From JBDIAG01 sp047974565 (GTDB lineage: Bacteria; Actinomycetota; Actinomycetes; Actinomycetales; CAWJMD01): DNA of 64,000 nucleotides. This document shows, in pieces, positions 1-7,598 of the stretch; within the stretch, counting starts at the first letter, position 1; the number at the start of each line of letters is the position of its first letter. Location of the stretch: NCBI GenBank assembly GCA_047974565.1, contig JBKECN010000034.1:1-64000 (forward strand), in the 5' to 3' direction. Position numbers and translations under genes: made by a program. The notes beneath the pieces were generated by a model. That model ran no database searches. It saw only the letters and a program-made list of their open reading frames with translations, and was not told the DNA's origin.

Positions 1-1326
1 CAGGATGGGGGTGGTCCCGGCCAGGGCGTAATAGGTGTGGGTAGACCCGACCTGGAAGTTGTAGACCGTGGTGGTGTCAGTGGACTCACGCTCCTGGATG
101 CCGGACCGGGGTGGTGGTACCGGTCGGGGTGACCAGCGTATCCCCGGGCTGTAGGTCACCGGCGGTGACCCAGCCCCGCTCCCAGACCATGAACGGGTGA
201 TCCGGAGTGGAGGTCACCACCTCCCCGTCGATGCTCAACTCCACCAGCGTGTGACTGTCCCGCACGTACGTCTCCACGACGGAGTGGAGTTCCTCAGTAC
301 CGGTGTCGGTGTTCCGGGACCACACCTTGTCCCCGACCCGGACCTGCTCGATCGGCACATCCCCGCGCTCGGTCCGCACCAGCGTCCCGGCCACGAAACA
401 CGTACCACCGGGCACCGGACACCGACCACCCCCGCAACCGGTCCCAACACCAAACACCCCCGGGGCGTCATCAGCCGCGCGTGCTGCAGACCCCACACGG
501 GTTACTGCCCGCCCGGCCAGGCCGCCGGTCAACGCCCCCACCCCGGCCGCGGCCACCACCCCACCCAGCGTGTGGTCCCCGGCCCCGGCCAGGTAGATCC
601 CCACACCTGTGACAGCCCCCACCCCGGCACCGATGGTGGTCCCCGACGCACCCAGGCGAGACCAGTTCCCCACCCCGATGGTGGCGGCCACCCCGGACAA
701 CCCGGCCTGTGCCCAGTTCACCTCACCGGTCAACCCTTTCTGCAGCAGGACATCAGAGCCGGCACCGATCATCCCGGCCCCCAGCAACGACCCCCCAGGC
801 ACGCCCGCGCTGATCACCGCGCCACCGATCACCAGACCGGCACCGATCACCACATCCTTGTTCTGGCTGAACCAGCCGGGCATCGGCGTCGTACTCCACG
901 TACGACTCCCCGGCCGGGCCGGCCGAGGCCACCACCAAGCCCCGGTCGTCCCACTCCACCCTCTGCACGCCCCCGGGGTGCCTCACGCCGGTCACCCGCC
1001 CCACCGAGGTCGTAGGTGAACGCCCGCGACGCGGTCACCATCCCCGCCCCCGCGCCGGTCTCACCCAGCACATAGCCCGCCGCGTCGAACGTGCGGTCCA
1101 CCCCCACCCCACCGGGTTGACTGTCATGGACCGGGCGCCCGGACGCGTCATAGGAGGTCGTCCATGTGCGCTCACCCAGCCCGGGATGAGCCGAGGTCAC
1201 CGGCTCGATCACCCACTCCAGCAATCCCCACACCCTGTACGCGTACCGGGTAGCCAACCGATCAGGGGACGCGCGAGTGCCCGCCTCATCCGGCCCGTGC
1301 CCACGCCCACCAGTGGACCGCACCAC
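1..1326 (-). pseudogene. RHS-repeat / Hint-domain polymorphic toxin remnant, frameshifted
   Basis: Reading leftward, the first frame (from 1326) carries RHS/YD-type repeats (TSYDASGRPV, FTYDLGG). The reading then moves to another frame near 1005 (RVTGVRHPGG to VEYDAD), to a third near 885 (a Gly/Ala-rich linker followed by a Hint domain that opens GTCFVAGTLV and continues VRVGDKVW and TPDHPFMV), and to a fourth near 105, where the usual Hint ending (VYNFQVGSTHTYYALAG) appears before the window edge. A stop codon lies just upstream of 1326, so the N-terminal RHS shell is also gone from this frame. Intact RHS-Hint proteins are large secreted toxins in which Hint releases a C-terminal toxin; the toxin tip, if present, would be left of the window. 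Three shifts in 1 kb while neighbouring genes are intact indicate decay, although indels at C/G runs (for example the four C near 1000) could be assembly errors. Confidence 0.75.
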
Positions 1327-1395
1327 CCGCCCTGACTAGACCTCGTGCAGCCCTGCTCCTCGCAGGGTCCGCGGTGCCGGCCCTACCCTGACCGA

Positions 1396-2445
1396 ATGCG
1401 CGAGCCCGCCGACGCGGCGTCACCACCGACCTGGGATGACGACGCCGAGGCCTGGAGGGTGGGCTCGTACCACTTGGCCTCGGCCATCCTGCGCGACAGC
1501 GCCGGCTTCACCGTTGACCACCCCGGGTTCTCCACCCGGCGGCTCACCGGCCCGAGCATGCTGACCGTCGACGGGGCGGCCCACACCCGACATCGGGCCG
1601 CCTTCGCCGCCAGATTCCGTCGGGACGCGGTCGACCGGCTCGGCGATTTCGTGCACCGGACCGCTGATCGGCTGGTGCGCGAGCGTCCCCAGACGGACGA
1701 ACTGGAGGTGCGGGGTGAACTGGCCCAGCCCCTGGCCGTGGCCACGCTGCGCGAGGCGTTGACGCTGCAGGCGATCCCGACACGAGAACTCACCGATTGG
1801 TACCTCCTGCTGCGGGAGGCGTTCGAGAACGACACCGGAGGCGGGCAGGCAGGCGTCGTCACCCGGATGCGCTCCCGGCTGCACGCGCTGCCCCACCCCG
1901 GGCTCAGCCTGGACGACTACGTCGGCAACGTCTGCATCATGCTGCTCGGCGGTATCGAGACGGTGGAGGGGATGATCTGTCACGCCGTAGTCGATCACTT
2001 CACCGTCGATCACCGGAGCCGCGACGTCGCGGCTCCCAGCACCCGCCCGGATGCCTTCCTCGAGGAGTCGTTGCGGCGCACCACCCCGGTGCTGCGGCTG
2101 GACCGGTATGCCACGGCCGACTGCACGCTGGCCGGCCAACCGATCCACGCCGGCGACCTCGTCATCGTGGACCTCGAGGCCGCGAATCTGGACCCATCGG
2201 CTTTCACCGACCCTGAGACGTTCGACACAGGTCGCGCTGCCTCGACCCGTCACCTGTCGTTCGCGGTGGGCCCGCATCACTGTCTGGGAGTGCACCTGGC
2301 CCGACTAGAGTCTCGGGCCGCATTGACCGCTTTGCATACCCACTTGCCCGATGCCTTCCTGGACCACGAACACACCGATCCGTCGACCGGCTCGATCTTC
2401 CGCAAGCCGGCCCGAGTGACTCTCTGCGCAGGTCAGGCGCGTTGA
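1396..2445 (+). CDS. Cytochrome P450, short form
   Basis: 349 residues. Haem-thiolate monooxygenase signatures are present in order: an I-helix GGIET matching the usual [AG]-G-x-[DE]-T oxygen-activation motif (about residue 178), an ExxR motif in ESLRR (about 219), the PETFDTGR segment, and the haem loop FAVGPHHCLG with the axial Cys (about 302). Bacterial P450s are usually near 400 residues; this one lacks part of the N-terminal A-helix/beta-1 region but has every catalytic motif. ATG 1396 is chosen because the upstream extension is low-complexity; no strong ribosome site is visible. No ferredoxin or ferredoxin reductase gene is adjacent, so redox partners must come from elsewhere. The substrate cannot be predicted. 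Confidence 0.85.
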   Translation: MREPADAASPPTWDDDAEAWRVGSYHLASAILRDSAGFTVDHPGFSTRRLTGPSMLTVDGAAHTRHRAAFAARFRRDAVDRLGDFVHRTADRLVRERPQTDELEVRGELAQPLAVATLREALTLQAIPTRELTDWYLLLREAFENDTGGGQAGVVTRMRSRLHALPHPGLSLDDYVGNVCIMLLGGIETVEGMICHAVVDHFTVDHRSRDVAAPSTRPDAFLEESLRRTTPVLRLDRYATADCTLAGQPIHAGDLVIVDLEAANLDPSAFTDPETFDTGRAASTRHLSFAVGPHHCLGVHLARLESRAALTALHTHLPDAFLDHEHTDPSTGSIFRKPARVTLCAGQAR

Positions 2446-2768
2446 CGGGGGTCCGTTCCGACGGTCGAGACAGCTGTCCGGGCGCCACTTCGTCGGCGCG
2501 GGGCGAGGCCCCCAGTCACCAGTCCGGCCCGGACACCCCGCCCCGAGGACGGGCCCAGGGCTGGGCCCGACCGGTGCAGGGTCGCACCGCCATCCCGGTG
2601 TTCCGGCGAGCCTGCGGCGCCGTACCTGCGCGTGGGGGTGTCGGCGTTGTGCCCGCCGCCGGTGTTCGCAAGGATGATGCCGACGGTGACGCAATCGGTG
2701 CTCACCGCACGCACCGGACGGCACCTCGGGCCGGCGGCACCGGTCCTGTATCGGCCGCCGGAGCTGGC
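2446..2768. other. Intergenic region upstream of glnA, no gene seen
   Basis: High-GC stretch between the P450 stop and the GlnR box. The open frames crossing it have biased composition and no recognisable protein features. No RNA gene or repeat was recognised. Confidence 0.5.
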
Positions 2769-2806
2769 GTTACACGTCGGAAACATCGGCGTGACGAATG
2801 CGAAAT
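2769..2806 (+). promoter_or_regulatory. GlnR box upstream of glnA
   Basis: The sequence reads GTTAC-6-GAAAC-6-GTGAC-6-GAAAT, with half-sites at 2769, 2780, 2791 and 2802. This is the a-b-a-b arrangement at exact 11-bp pitch known for the actinobacterial nitrogen regulator GlnR (gTnAC-n6-GaAAC). It lies about 70 bp before the glnA ATG, where GlnR would act on the promoter. The pattern is seen directly; binding is inferred. Confidence 0.85.
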
Positions 2807-2877
2807 CGGTGCCACCTAGCGTCGCTGACGACCACATCGGGCCTGAGCATGCGTGCTTCGGGCGACAAGGAGGATGG

Positions 2878-4302
2878 ATGTTCAAGGACTCCAGTGAGGT
2901 ACTGGCGTACCTCAAGGATGAAGACGTCAAGTTCGTCGACATTCGGTTCTGTGACCTGCCCGGGCAGATGCAGCACTTCAACGTGCCCGCAGCCTCGGTG
3001 GACGAGGACTTCTTCACCCAGGGCCAGATGTTCGACGGATCGTCGATCCGGGGGTTCCAGGCGATCCACGAGTCGGACATGAAGCTCATCCCTGACGTGA
3101 CGTCGTCGTACATCGACCCGTTCCGGATCGAGAAGACGCTCAACATCAACATGCACATCGTCGACCCGCTGACCGACGAGCCGTACAGTCGCGACCCCCG
3201 CCAGGTGGCCGCCAAGGCCGAGGCGTACATGGCCTCGACGGGCATCGCCGACACCGCGTTCTTCGCCCCCGAGGCGGAGTTCTACATCTTCGACGACGTG
3301 CGCTTCGAGACCAAGTCGAACGCCGGCTACTACTACATCGACTCGATCGAGGGCGCCTGGAACACCGGCCGCGTCGAGGAGGGCGGCAACCTCGGGCACA
3401 AGACCCCTTACAAGGGCGGCTACTTCCCGGTTCCCCCGGTCGACCACTTCGCCGACCTGCGCGACGCGATCTGCACCGAGCTGGACGCGCTCGGCCTGGC
3501 CGTGGAGCGCTCGCACCACGAGGTCGGCACCGCCGGTCAGGCGGAGATCAACTACCGCTTCGACACCCTCGCCACGTCCGCGGACAAGGTGATGCTGTTC
3601 AAGTACATCGTCAAGGGTGTGGCTCACGAGCACGGCAAGACCGCGACCTTCATGCCCAAACCGCTGTTCGGCGACAACGGGTCCGGGATGCACTGCCACA
3701 TGTCGCTGTGGAAGGGCGGCGACCCGCTGTTCTACGACGAGAAGGGCTATGGCGGCCTGTCCGACACGGCTCGCTGGTACATCGGCGGCCTGCTCAAGCA
3801 CGCCCCCTCGCTGCTGGCCTTCACCAACCCGACCGCGAACTCGTTCCACCGGCTGGTGCCGGGCTACGAGGCGCCGGTCAACCTGGTGTACTCCGCCCGT
3901 AACCGCTCGGCCTGCGTCCGGATCCCGATCACCGGCTCGAACCCCAAGGCCAAGCGCGTGGAGTTCCGGGTGCCCGACCCCTCGTCCAACCCCTACCTGG
4001 CCTTCTCGGCGATGCTGATGGCCGGCCTGGACGGGATCCGGAACCGGATCGAGCCGGCCGACCCGGTGGACAAGGACCTGTACGAGCTGCCCCCGGAGGA
4101 GCACGCGGCCATCCCGCAAGTGCCGGGTTCGCTCGGCGCCGTCCTCGACGCGCTCGAGGAGGACCACGACTACCTCACCGAGGGCGATGTCTTCACCGAG
4201 GACCTGATCGAGACGTGGGTCGAGTACAAGCGCACCAAGGAGATCGACCCGCTGCGCTTCCGCCCGCACCCGCACGAGTTCGAGATGTACTTCGACTGCT
4301 GA
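2878..4302 (+). CDS. glnA: Glutamine synthetase type I (GlnA1)
   Basis: 474 residues, the usual GSI-beta length. It makes glutamine from glutamate, ammonia and ATP in the cytoplasm as a dodecamer. Visible signatures include the N-terminal MFDGSSIRGF, the active-site PEAEFYIFD, the ATP-binding KPLFGDNGSGMH block, the NRSACVRIP segment, and an adenylylation loop DLYELPPEE with the target tyrosine at about residue 402. That tyrosine fits control by GlnE encoded 5 kb downstream. ATG 2878 follows a strong AAGGAGG; the longer frame from 2632 runs through the GlnR box and is rejected. Transcription is probably GlnR-controlled and ends at a hairpin just after the stop. Confidence 0.98.
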   Translation: MFKDSSEVLAYLKDEDVKFVDIRFCDLPGQMQHFNVPAASVDEDFFTQGQMFDGSSIRGFQAIHESDMKLIPDVTSSYIDPFRIEKTLNINMHIVDPLTDEPYSRDPRQVAAKAEAYMASTGIADTAFFAPEAEFYIFDDVRFETKSNAGYYYIDSIEGAWNTGRVEEGGNLGHKTPYKGGYFPVPPVDHFADLRDAICTELDALGLAVERSHHEVGTAGQAEINYRFDTLATSADKVMLFKYIVKGVAHEHGKTATFMPKPLFGDNGSGMHCHMSLWKGGDPLFYDEKGYGGLSDTARWYIGGLLKHAPSLLAFTNPTANSFHRLVPGYEAPVNLVYSARNRSACVRIPITGSNPKAKRVEFRVPDPSSNPYLAFSAMLMAGLDGIRNRIEPADPVDKDLYELPPEEHAAIPQVPGSLGAVLDALEEDHDYLTEGDVFTEDLIETWVEYKRTKEIDPLRFRPHPHEFEMYFDC

Positions 4303-4338
4303 TCGCAGGGCTTCTCAGCCCTGTCAGTAGTGGTCGAG

Positions 4339-4394
4339 AACGGCCCCTGACCTGCACAAGCGTCTTTCGACGAGTGTCAGCGTCAGGGGTCGTT
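4339..4394 (+). terminator. glnA transcription terminator
   Basis: Inverted repeat of 13 bases (4339-4351 with 4382-4394, one mismatch) around a 30-base loop, running into TTTTCGTT. It lies 37 bases after the glnA stop. Confidence 0.75.
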
Positions 4395-4620
4395 TTCGTT
4401 GGCCTGCCCCACCATGGGCCCTCAGAGTGGGCAGCGGCACTCGTTGGTCGGTCAGCTGTCGACGTTCTGCGAGACTTCGGCGAACCAGCCATCCTCCGAT
4501 GACCTCACGAGTGCGCTGACGTGGCTCCTCTACGACGTCGAGCACCCGGGACCTGGCCCCGCCGAGCGGCGCCGATCGGATCATCGATGAGCACTGACCA
4601 AGACAGGAGGCAGAGCGATC

Positions 4621-4926
4621 ATGGCTGAGTCGACCAAGGCGCACGACCCGATCACTCCCGGCGAGATCCTGCTGACTGAGTTCCTGGAGCCGCTGGGCAT
4701 CACGCAGTACCGCCTCGCCCAGGCCACCGGACTCCCCCAGACTCGGATCAGCGAGATCGTGCGCGGCAAGCGCGCCATCACCACCGACACCGCACTGCGG
4801 CTCTCGAAGGCCCTCGGCGTCGACGACCGCTTCTGGATCAACATCCAGACCGACTATGACCTCGAAGTCGAGCGCGACCTGCACGGTGCCGAACTGGCCA
4901 AAGTGACCCCGCTGGTGGCGAACTGA
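4621..4926 (+). CDS. HigA-family antitoxin, XRE-type helix-turn-helix, apparently orphan
   Basis: 101 residues. The opening HDPITPGEILLTEFLEPLGI and the helix-turn-helix YRLAQATGLPQTRISEIVRG are typical of HigA antitoxins, which bind a RelE-like HigB RNase and repress their own operon. The start has a good AGGAGG nine to ten bases upstream. HigB normally lies immediately before higA, but the 220 bp between the glnA terminator and this gene hold only a 63-codon frame from TTG 4399 with no HigB resemblance. So it is either a solitary regulator or the survivor of a decayed toxin-antitoxin pair. Confidence 0.85.
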   Translation: MAESTKAHDPITPGEILLTEFLEPLGITQYRLAQATGLPQTRISEIVRGKRAITTDTALRLSKALGVDDRFWINIQTDYDLEVERDLHGAELAKVTPLVAN

Positions 4927-4994
4927 GAATCGGCTACCACAGGCCCCACCGCCCTGAGCCTGGAGCCAGTGGGAGCGGAGCCGGCCCGTGAGAG

Positions 4995-5326
4995 CACTGG
5001 AACCTGGCGTGACGCTCGGCGCGGCGTTGGCACTGACATCTCGCGGCCACGGGCGCACGTTCGTAGCCAAGAAGTTGCCCCGGACCACCCCAGTGGGCGC
5101 TTTCGGGTCTGCGGGACCCATTTCCGTACACCAGACCACCCCCACCCACCAGCGAGCCGCCCGGGACCAACCCAGTGAACACTTTTGCGTCTGTGGGACG
5201 CGTTTCCGTACACCAGACCCCGTCGGCAACCACATGCGCAACCAAAGCCACACTGGCACCTGGAGTGACGCTCCGCGCGGCAGGTGCACGGACATCTCGC
5301 GGCCACGCGCGCACGTTCGTGACCAG
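4995..5326. repeat. Pair of about 75-bp direct repeats
   Basis: Two related copies begin at 4995 and 5251 with CACTGGxACCTGG and run in register to GCGCACGTTCGT (5053-5064 and 5309-5320, both 58 bases in). They alternate with the 55-bp repeats of the same island. The second copy continues into ACCAGGGTGACGTTTGGC, an element also found in the repeats at 17 and 19 kb. Confidence 0.8.
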
Positions 5327-5536
5327 GGTGACGTTTGGCCACCCGGCAAAGCCGCCACCACCGCGACCGAGCCGACACGTCGTGGCCAAAGCAACCGCCC
5401 CAGACCAACCCAGTGAACACTCCTGCGTCCGTGAGACGCGTTTCCGTACACCAGCCCTCGCCCACACCAGCGCGGAAGCCCAGACCGACCCAGTGAACAC
5501 TTCTGCGCCTGTGGGACGCGTTTCCGTACACCAGAC
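5082..5536. repeat. Four copies of a 55-bp intergenic repeat containing a hairpin
   Basis: Copies at 5082-5136, 5164-5218, 5402-5456 and 5482-5536, all in the same orientation, share the pattern GACCxACCCAGTGxxC, then a GCGTC-5-GACGC stem, then TTTCCGTACACCAG. In copy 1 both stem arms have changed together (GGGTC...GACCC). In copy 4 one base change leaves a G-U wobble only in the RNA of the minus strand. The spacers are unequal (27, 183 and 25 bp) and no cas genes are near, so this is not CRISPR. The whole stretch 4927-5596 contains no credible gene; frames on either strand are translations of the repeats. Confidence 0.85.
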
Positions 5537-5596
5537 CACCCACCAGACCCACCCCAGCGCACAGAGCCCCGCACCCACCGTCCGTAGCCGGACGAG

Positions 5597-5790
5597 TCAG
5601 CCGGGCAGCGCCTCGAGCAGCCGCAGCCGCAACTCGCTGGCCGTCGGATAACTGGGGACCGCGTGGCGCAGCACCCGTACCGGCACGGCCCCGACGATGG
5701 CGACCGTGGCGGCGTGCACGAACTCGGCGACCTCCGGACCCACGAAGGTCGCTCCGAGCAGACCGGACCGGCGGAGCCCGGTGCGCTCAG
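5597..5790 (-). pseudogene. C-terminal remnant of a pyridine nucleotide-disulfide oxidoreductase
   Basis: About 62 codons encode LLGATFVGPEVAEFVHAAT and later AVPSYPTASELRLRLLEAL. This resembles the end of the dimerisation domain of FAD-dependent dihydrolipoamide/mercuric reductase-type enzymes. Nothing of the FAD or NAD(P) domains remains, because the SDR gene lies immediately upstream on the same strand. This looks like a deletion scar in which an older gene lost its first 400 or so codons. Confidence 0.65.
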
Positions 5791-6503
5791 CCCTTCCCCT
5801 TGAGCAGCCCGAAGCCGGCGTCGACCTCGATGGTGGCACCGACGATCGAGGTGATCCGCGCGTCGAGCAGCAGTTCGACGGCGCTGGCGATCTCCACCCG
5901 GCCCACCGCCTCGCCGGTGAGGGAGGACGCGATCACCTGATCCCGCAGTGACCCGGCCTTGCCCTTGGCCATGGTGTTCTCCATCATTCCCGGGGCCACC
6001 GCGTTGATGAGGATGCCCTTAGGGCTGTAGTCGAGGGCGGCCTGCTCGGTCAGCGCGATCACCGCGGCCTTGGACGTGGAGTACACGCACGCCCCGGGGA
6101 AGTGCCGGTACCCAGACACCGACGCGGTGTTGACGATCCGTCCACCGTCGTCACCGAACACCCGGATCGCCTCGGACATGCCAAGCCGCACGCCGTTGAC
6201 GTTGATGTCCATCACCCGGGCCCACTCGTCGTCGTCCAGGTCGGCGACGGTGTCCACTCCCTGGGTCTGCACGCCGGCGTTGTTGACCAGGGCGTCCAGG
6301 CGCCCATGATCGGCGATGACCCGGTCGAACATCGTCCGCCAGCCGTCCCGGTTGCGGATGTCGAAACCGTATGGGTCGGGCAGCCCGTAGTCGCAGGCCA
6401 CCACGGTGGCACCGAGTTCGCCGAGTCGCTCGACGATCACGGTTCCGATGCCGCCGGCACCTCCGGTGACGACGATCACCGCGTTCTCACGGAACAAGGC
6501 CAT
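5787..6503 (-). CDS. Short-chain dehydrogenase/reductase (SDR)
   Basis: 238 residues, classical SDR size. It has the cofactor motif TGGAGGIG (residues 13-20), the NNAG motif, the catalytic serine region NTASVSGYRHFPG and the active-site YSTSK. Start ATG 6503 has AGGAGGAAT before it; the longer frame upstream overlaps the preceding gene. It follows the alpha/beta hydrolase gene by 44 bp on the same strand, so the two are probably co-transcribed. The substrate is unknown; the 3-oxoacyl-ACP reductase-like fold is generic. Its stop abuts the oxidoreductase remnant. Confidence 0.9.
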   Translation of the reverse strand: MALFRENAVIVVTGGAGGIGTVIVERLGELGATVVACDYGLPDPYGFDIRNRDGWRTMFDRVIADHGRLDALVNNAGVQTQGVDTVADLDDDEWARVMDINVNGVRLGMSEAIRVFGDDGGRIVNTASVSGYRHFPGACVYSTSKAAVIALTEQAALDYSPKGILINAVAPGMMENTMAKGKAGSLRDQVIASSLTGEAVGRVEIASAVELLLDARITSIVGATIEVDAGFGLLKGKG

Positions 6504-6547
6504 GGGATTCCTCCTGGGTTCGCTGGGTAGGGTCCGGGCGTTGAAGC

Positions 6548-7276
6548 TCAGATGTTCTCGACGATGGCCCGCGCGGTCCGGTCCGGTTGCAGGAACGGGA
6601 ACAGGTGCCCGGCACCGTCGATCCACGCGAGCTTGACCTGGCCGGGATTCTCGGCGGCGAGTTGCTCTCCATTGGCAGGTGGGGCGATCTGGTCGCGTGA
6701 CCCTTGGATGATGACCGCGGTCTTGCCGGGGGCCAGCCGCGCCCATTCGTCCTGCGGGGTGGCGATCACAGCCTGTCGCTGCATGGCGCCCAGGCTGGGG
6801 TCTCGGGCGACCTTGATGGCCTCCCACGCCGACTTGGCCTCCGCCGGGTCGCCGACCATGTACTTCATCGACTCGACGGCCTCGTCGTCGGGGACGTCGG
6901 AGAAGGCCACCTTCAAGGCCTCTTGCGCCGCCGGCTCAGGCTGCACCGTTCCCCCCGCCGCCAGCAGGATGACCCCGCTGACCCGGTCGGGGTGATCGAG
7001 GGCGACGGCGCGGGCCACCCGGTTGCCGAAGGCATGACCGGCGACCCAACCGGGGGGTAGGTCGAGTTCGGCCATCACCCCGGCCACGTCCGCGGCCAGA
7101 TCGTGCATCGTCACCACCTCGTCCGGGTCCTGCGGGGGCCGCCGGGCGTCGATCCGGACCACCCGGTGCCCAGCCGCGACGAGTTCCTCCGCGAGCGGGG
7201 CGAGGTAACTGGAGTTGAGACTGCCGCCCGGCAGCAGGACGATCGGATTGCCAGTTCCCTGGTCCGTGTAGTGCAC
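6548..7276 (-). CDS. Alpha/beta hydrolase-fold protein lacking the nucleophile serine
   Basis: 242 residues from GTG 7276, preceded by AAGGGG. The fold is clear: oxyanion region IVLLPGGSLNSS, nucleophile elbow, acid loop GSRDQIAPP (Asp) and histidine motif DGAGHLFP. However, the elbow reads AGHAFGN, so the G-x-S-x-G serine is replaced by alanine while the acid and histidine remain. Either the protein is not a serine hydrolase (lyase, cofactor-free chemistry or binding role) or it has lost activity. It leads a likely operon with the SDR. Confidence 0.85.
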   Translation of the reverse strand: MHYTDQGTGNPIVLLPGGSLNSSYLAPLAEELVAAGHRVVRIDARRPPQDPDEVVTMHDLAADVAGVMAELDLPPGWVAGHAFGNRVARAVALDHPDRVSGVILLAAGGTVQPEPAAQEALKVAFSDVPDDEAVESMKYMVGDPAEAKSAWEAIKVARDPSLGAMQRQAVIATPQDEWARLAPGKTAVIIQGSRDQIAPPANGEQLAAENPGQVKLAWIDGAGHLFPFLQPDRTARAIVENI

Positions 7277-7598
7277 GCTATTACCCCTTCGCGGTGCCGG
7301 AACGCCGCACGTCAGGCCGTCCCCGGACGTGTCCCGAACTTGGTTCGTCGGCAACAATAATGCTGGCCGATGCATCCTGGGCTCGGGGGCGGGCGCAACG
7401 TGGCCCCACTGCCCGCCCGTGCAATCGGGCAAAAAGGCAGAACGGATAAGCCGCCCTCGGATTCACTCTCCGGAATGACCGGTCATAGCCGAATCTTCAA
7501 CATCCCACCATGGGCCGGGGTGCTCTAAGGTTGCCCACGTCACACCATCGAGACAGACCGCGCTGGCAGCGTCGGTCGACCCATTGGGAGTTGAGAAC
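7277..7598. other. Divergent promoter region between the hydrolase operon and ndh
   Basis: 322 bp containing no gene; it should hold promoters in both directions. A small dyad CGAAC-TTG-GTTCG at 7335-7347 lies about 60 bp before the hydrolase start and could be an operator. No clear -35/-10 pair was recognised. Confidence 0.4.

Noticed and set aside
2770..4275. Long open frame (501 codons) antisense to glnA
   Set aside because: An artefact of high GC: its composition is Arg/Val/Gly-rich without any family motif, and glnA on the other strand is certain.
4399..4590. 63-codon TTG-start frame upstream of higA as a HigB toxin
   Set aside because: No resemblance to the RelE/HigB fold and no ribosome site.
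4995..5545. Possible CRISPR array
   Set aside because: Spacers are unequal (25 to 183 bp), partly filled with a second repeat, only four units exist and no cas genes lie near.
7335..7347. Possible LexA (SOS) box CGAAC-TTG-GTTCG
   Set aside because: The spacing between arms is three, whereas actinobacterial LexA boxes need four; no SOS gene is adjacent.
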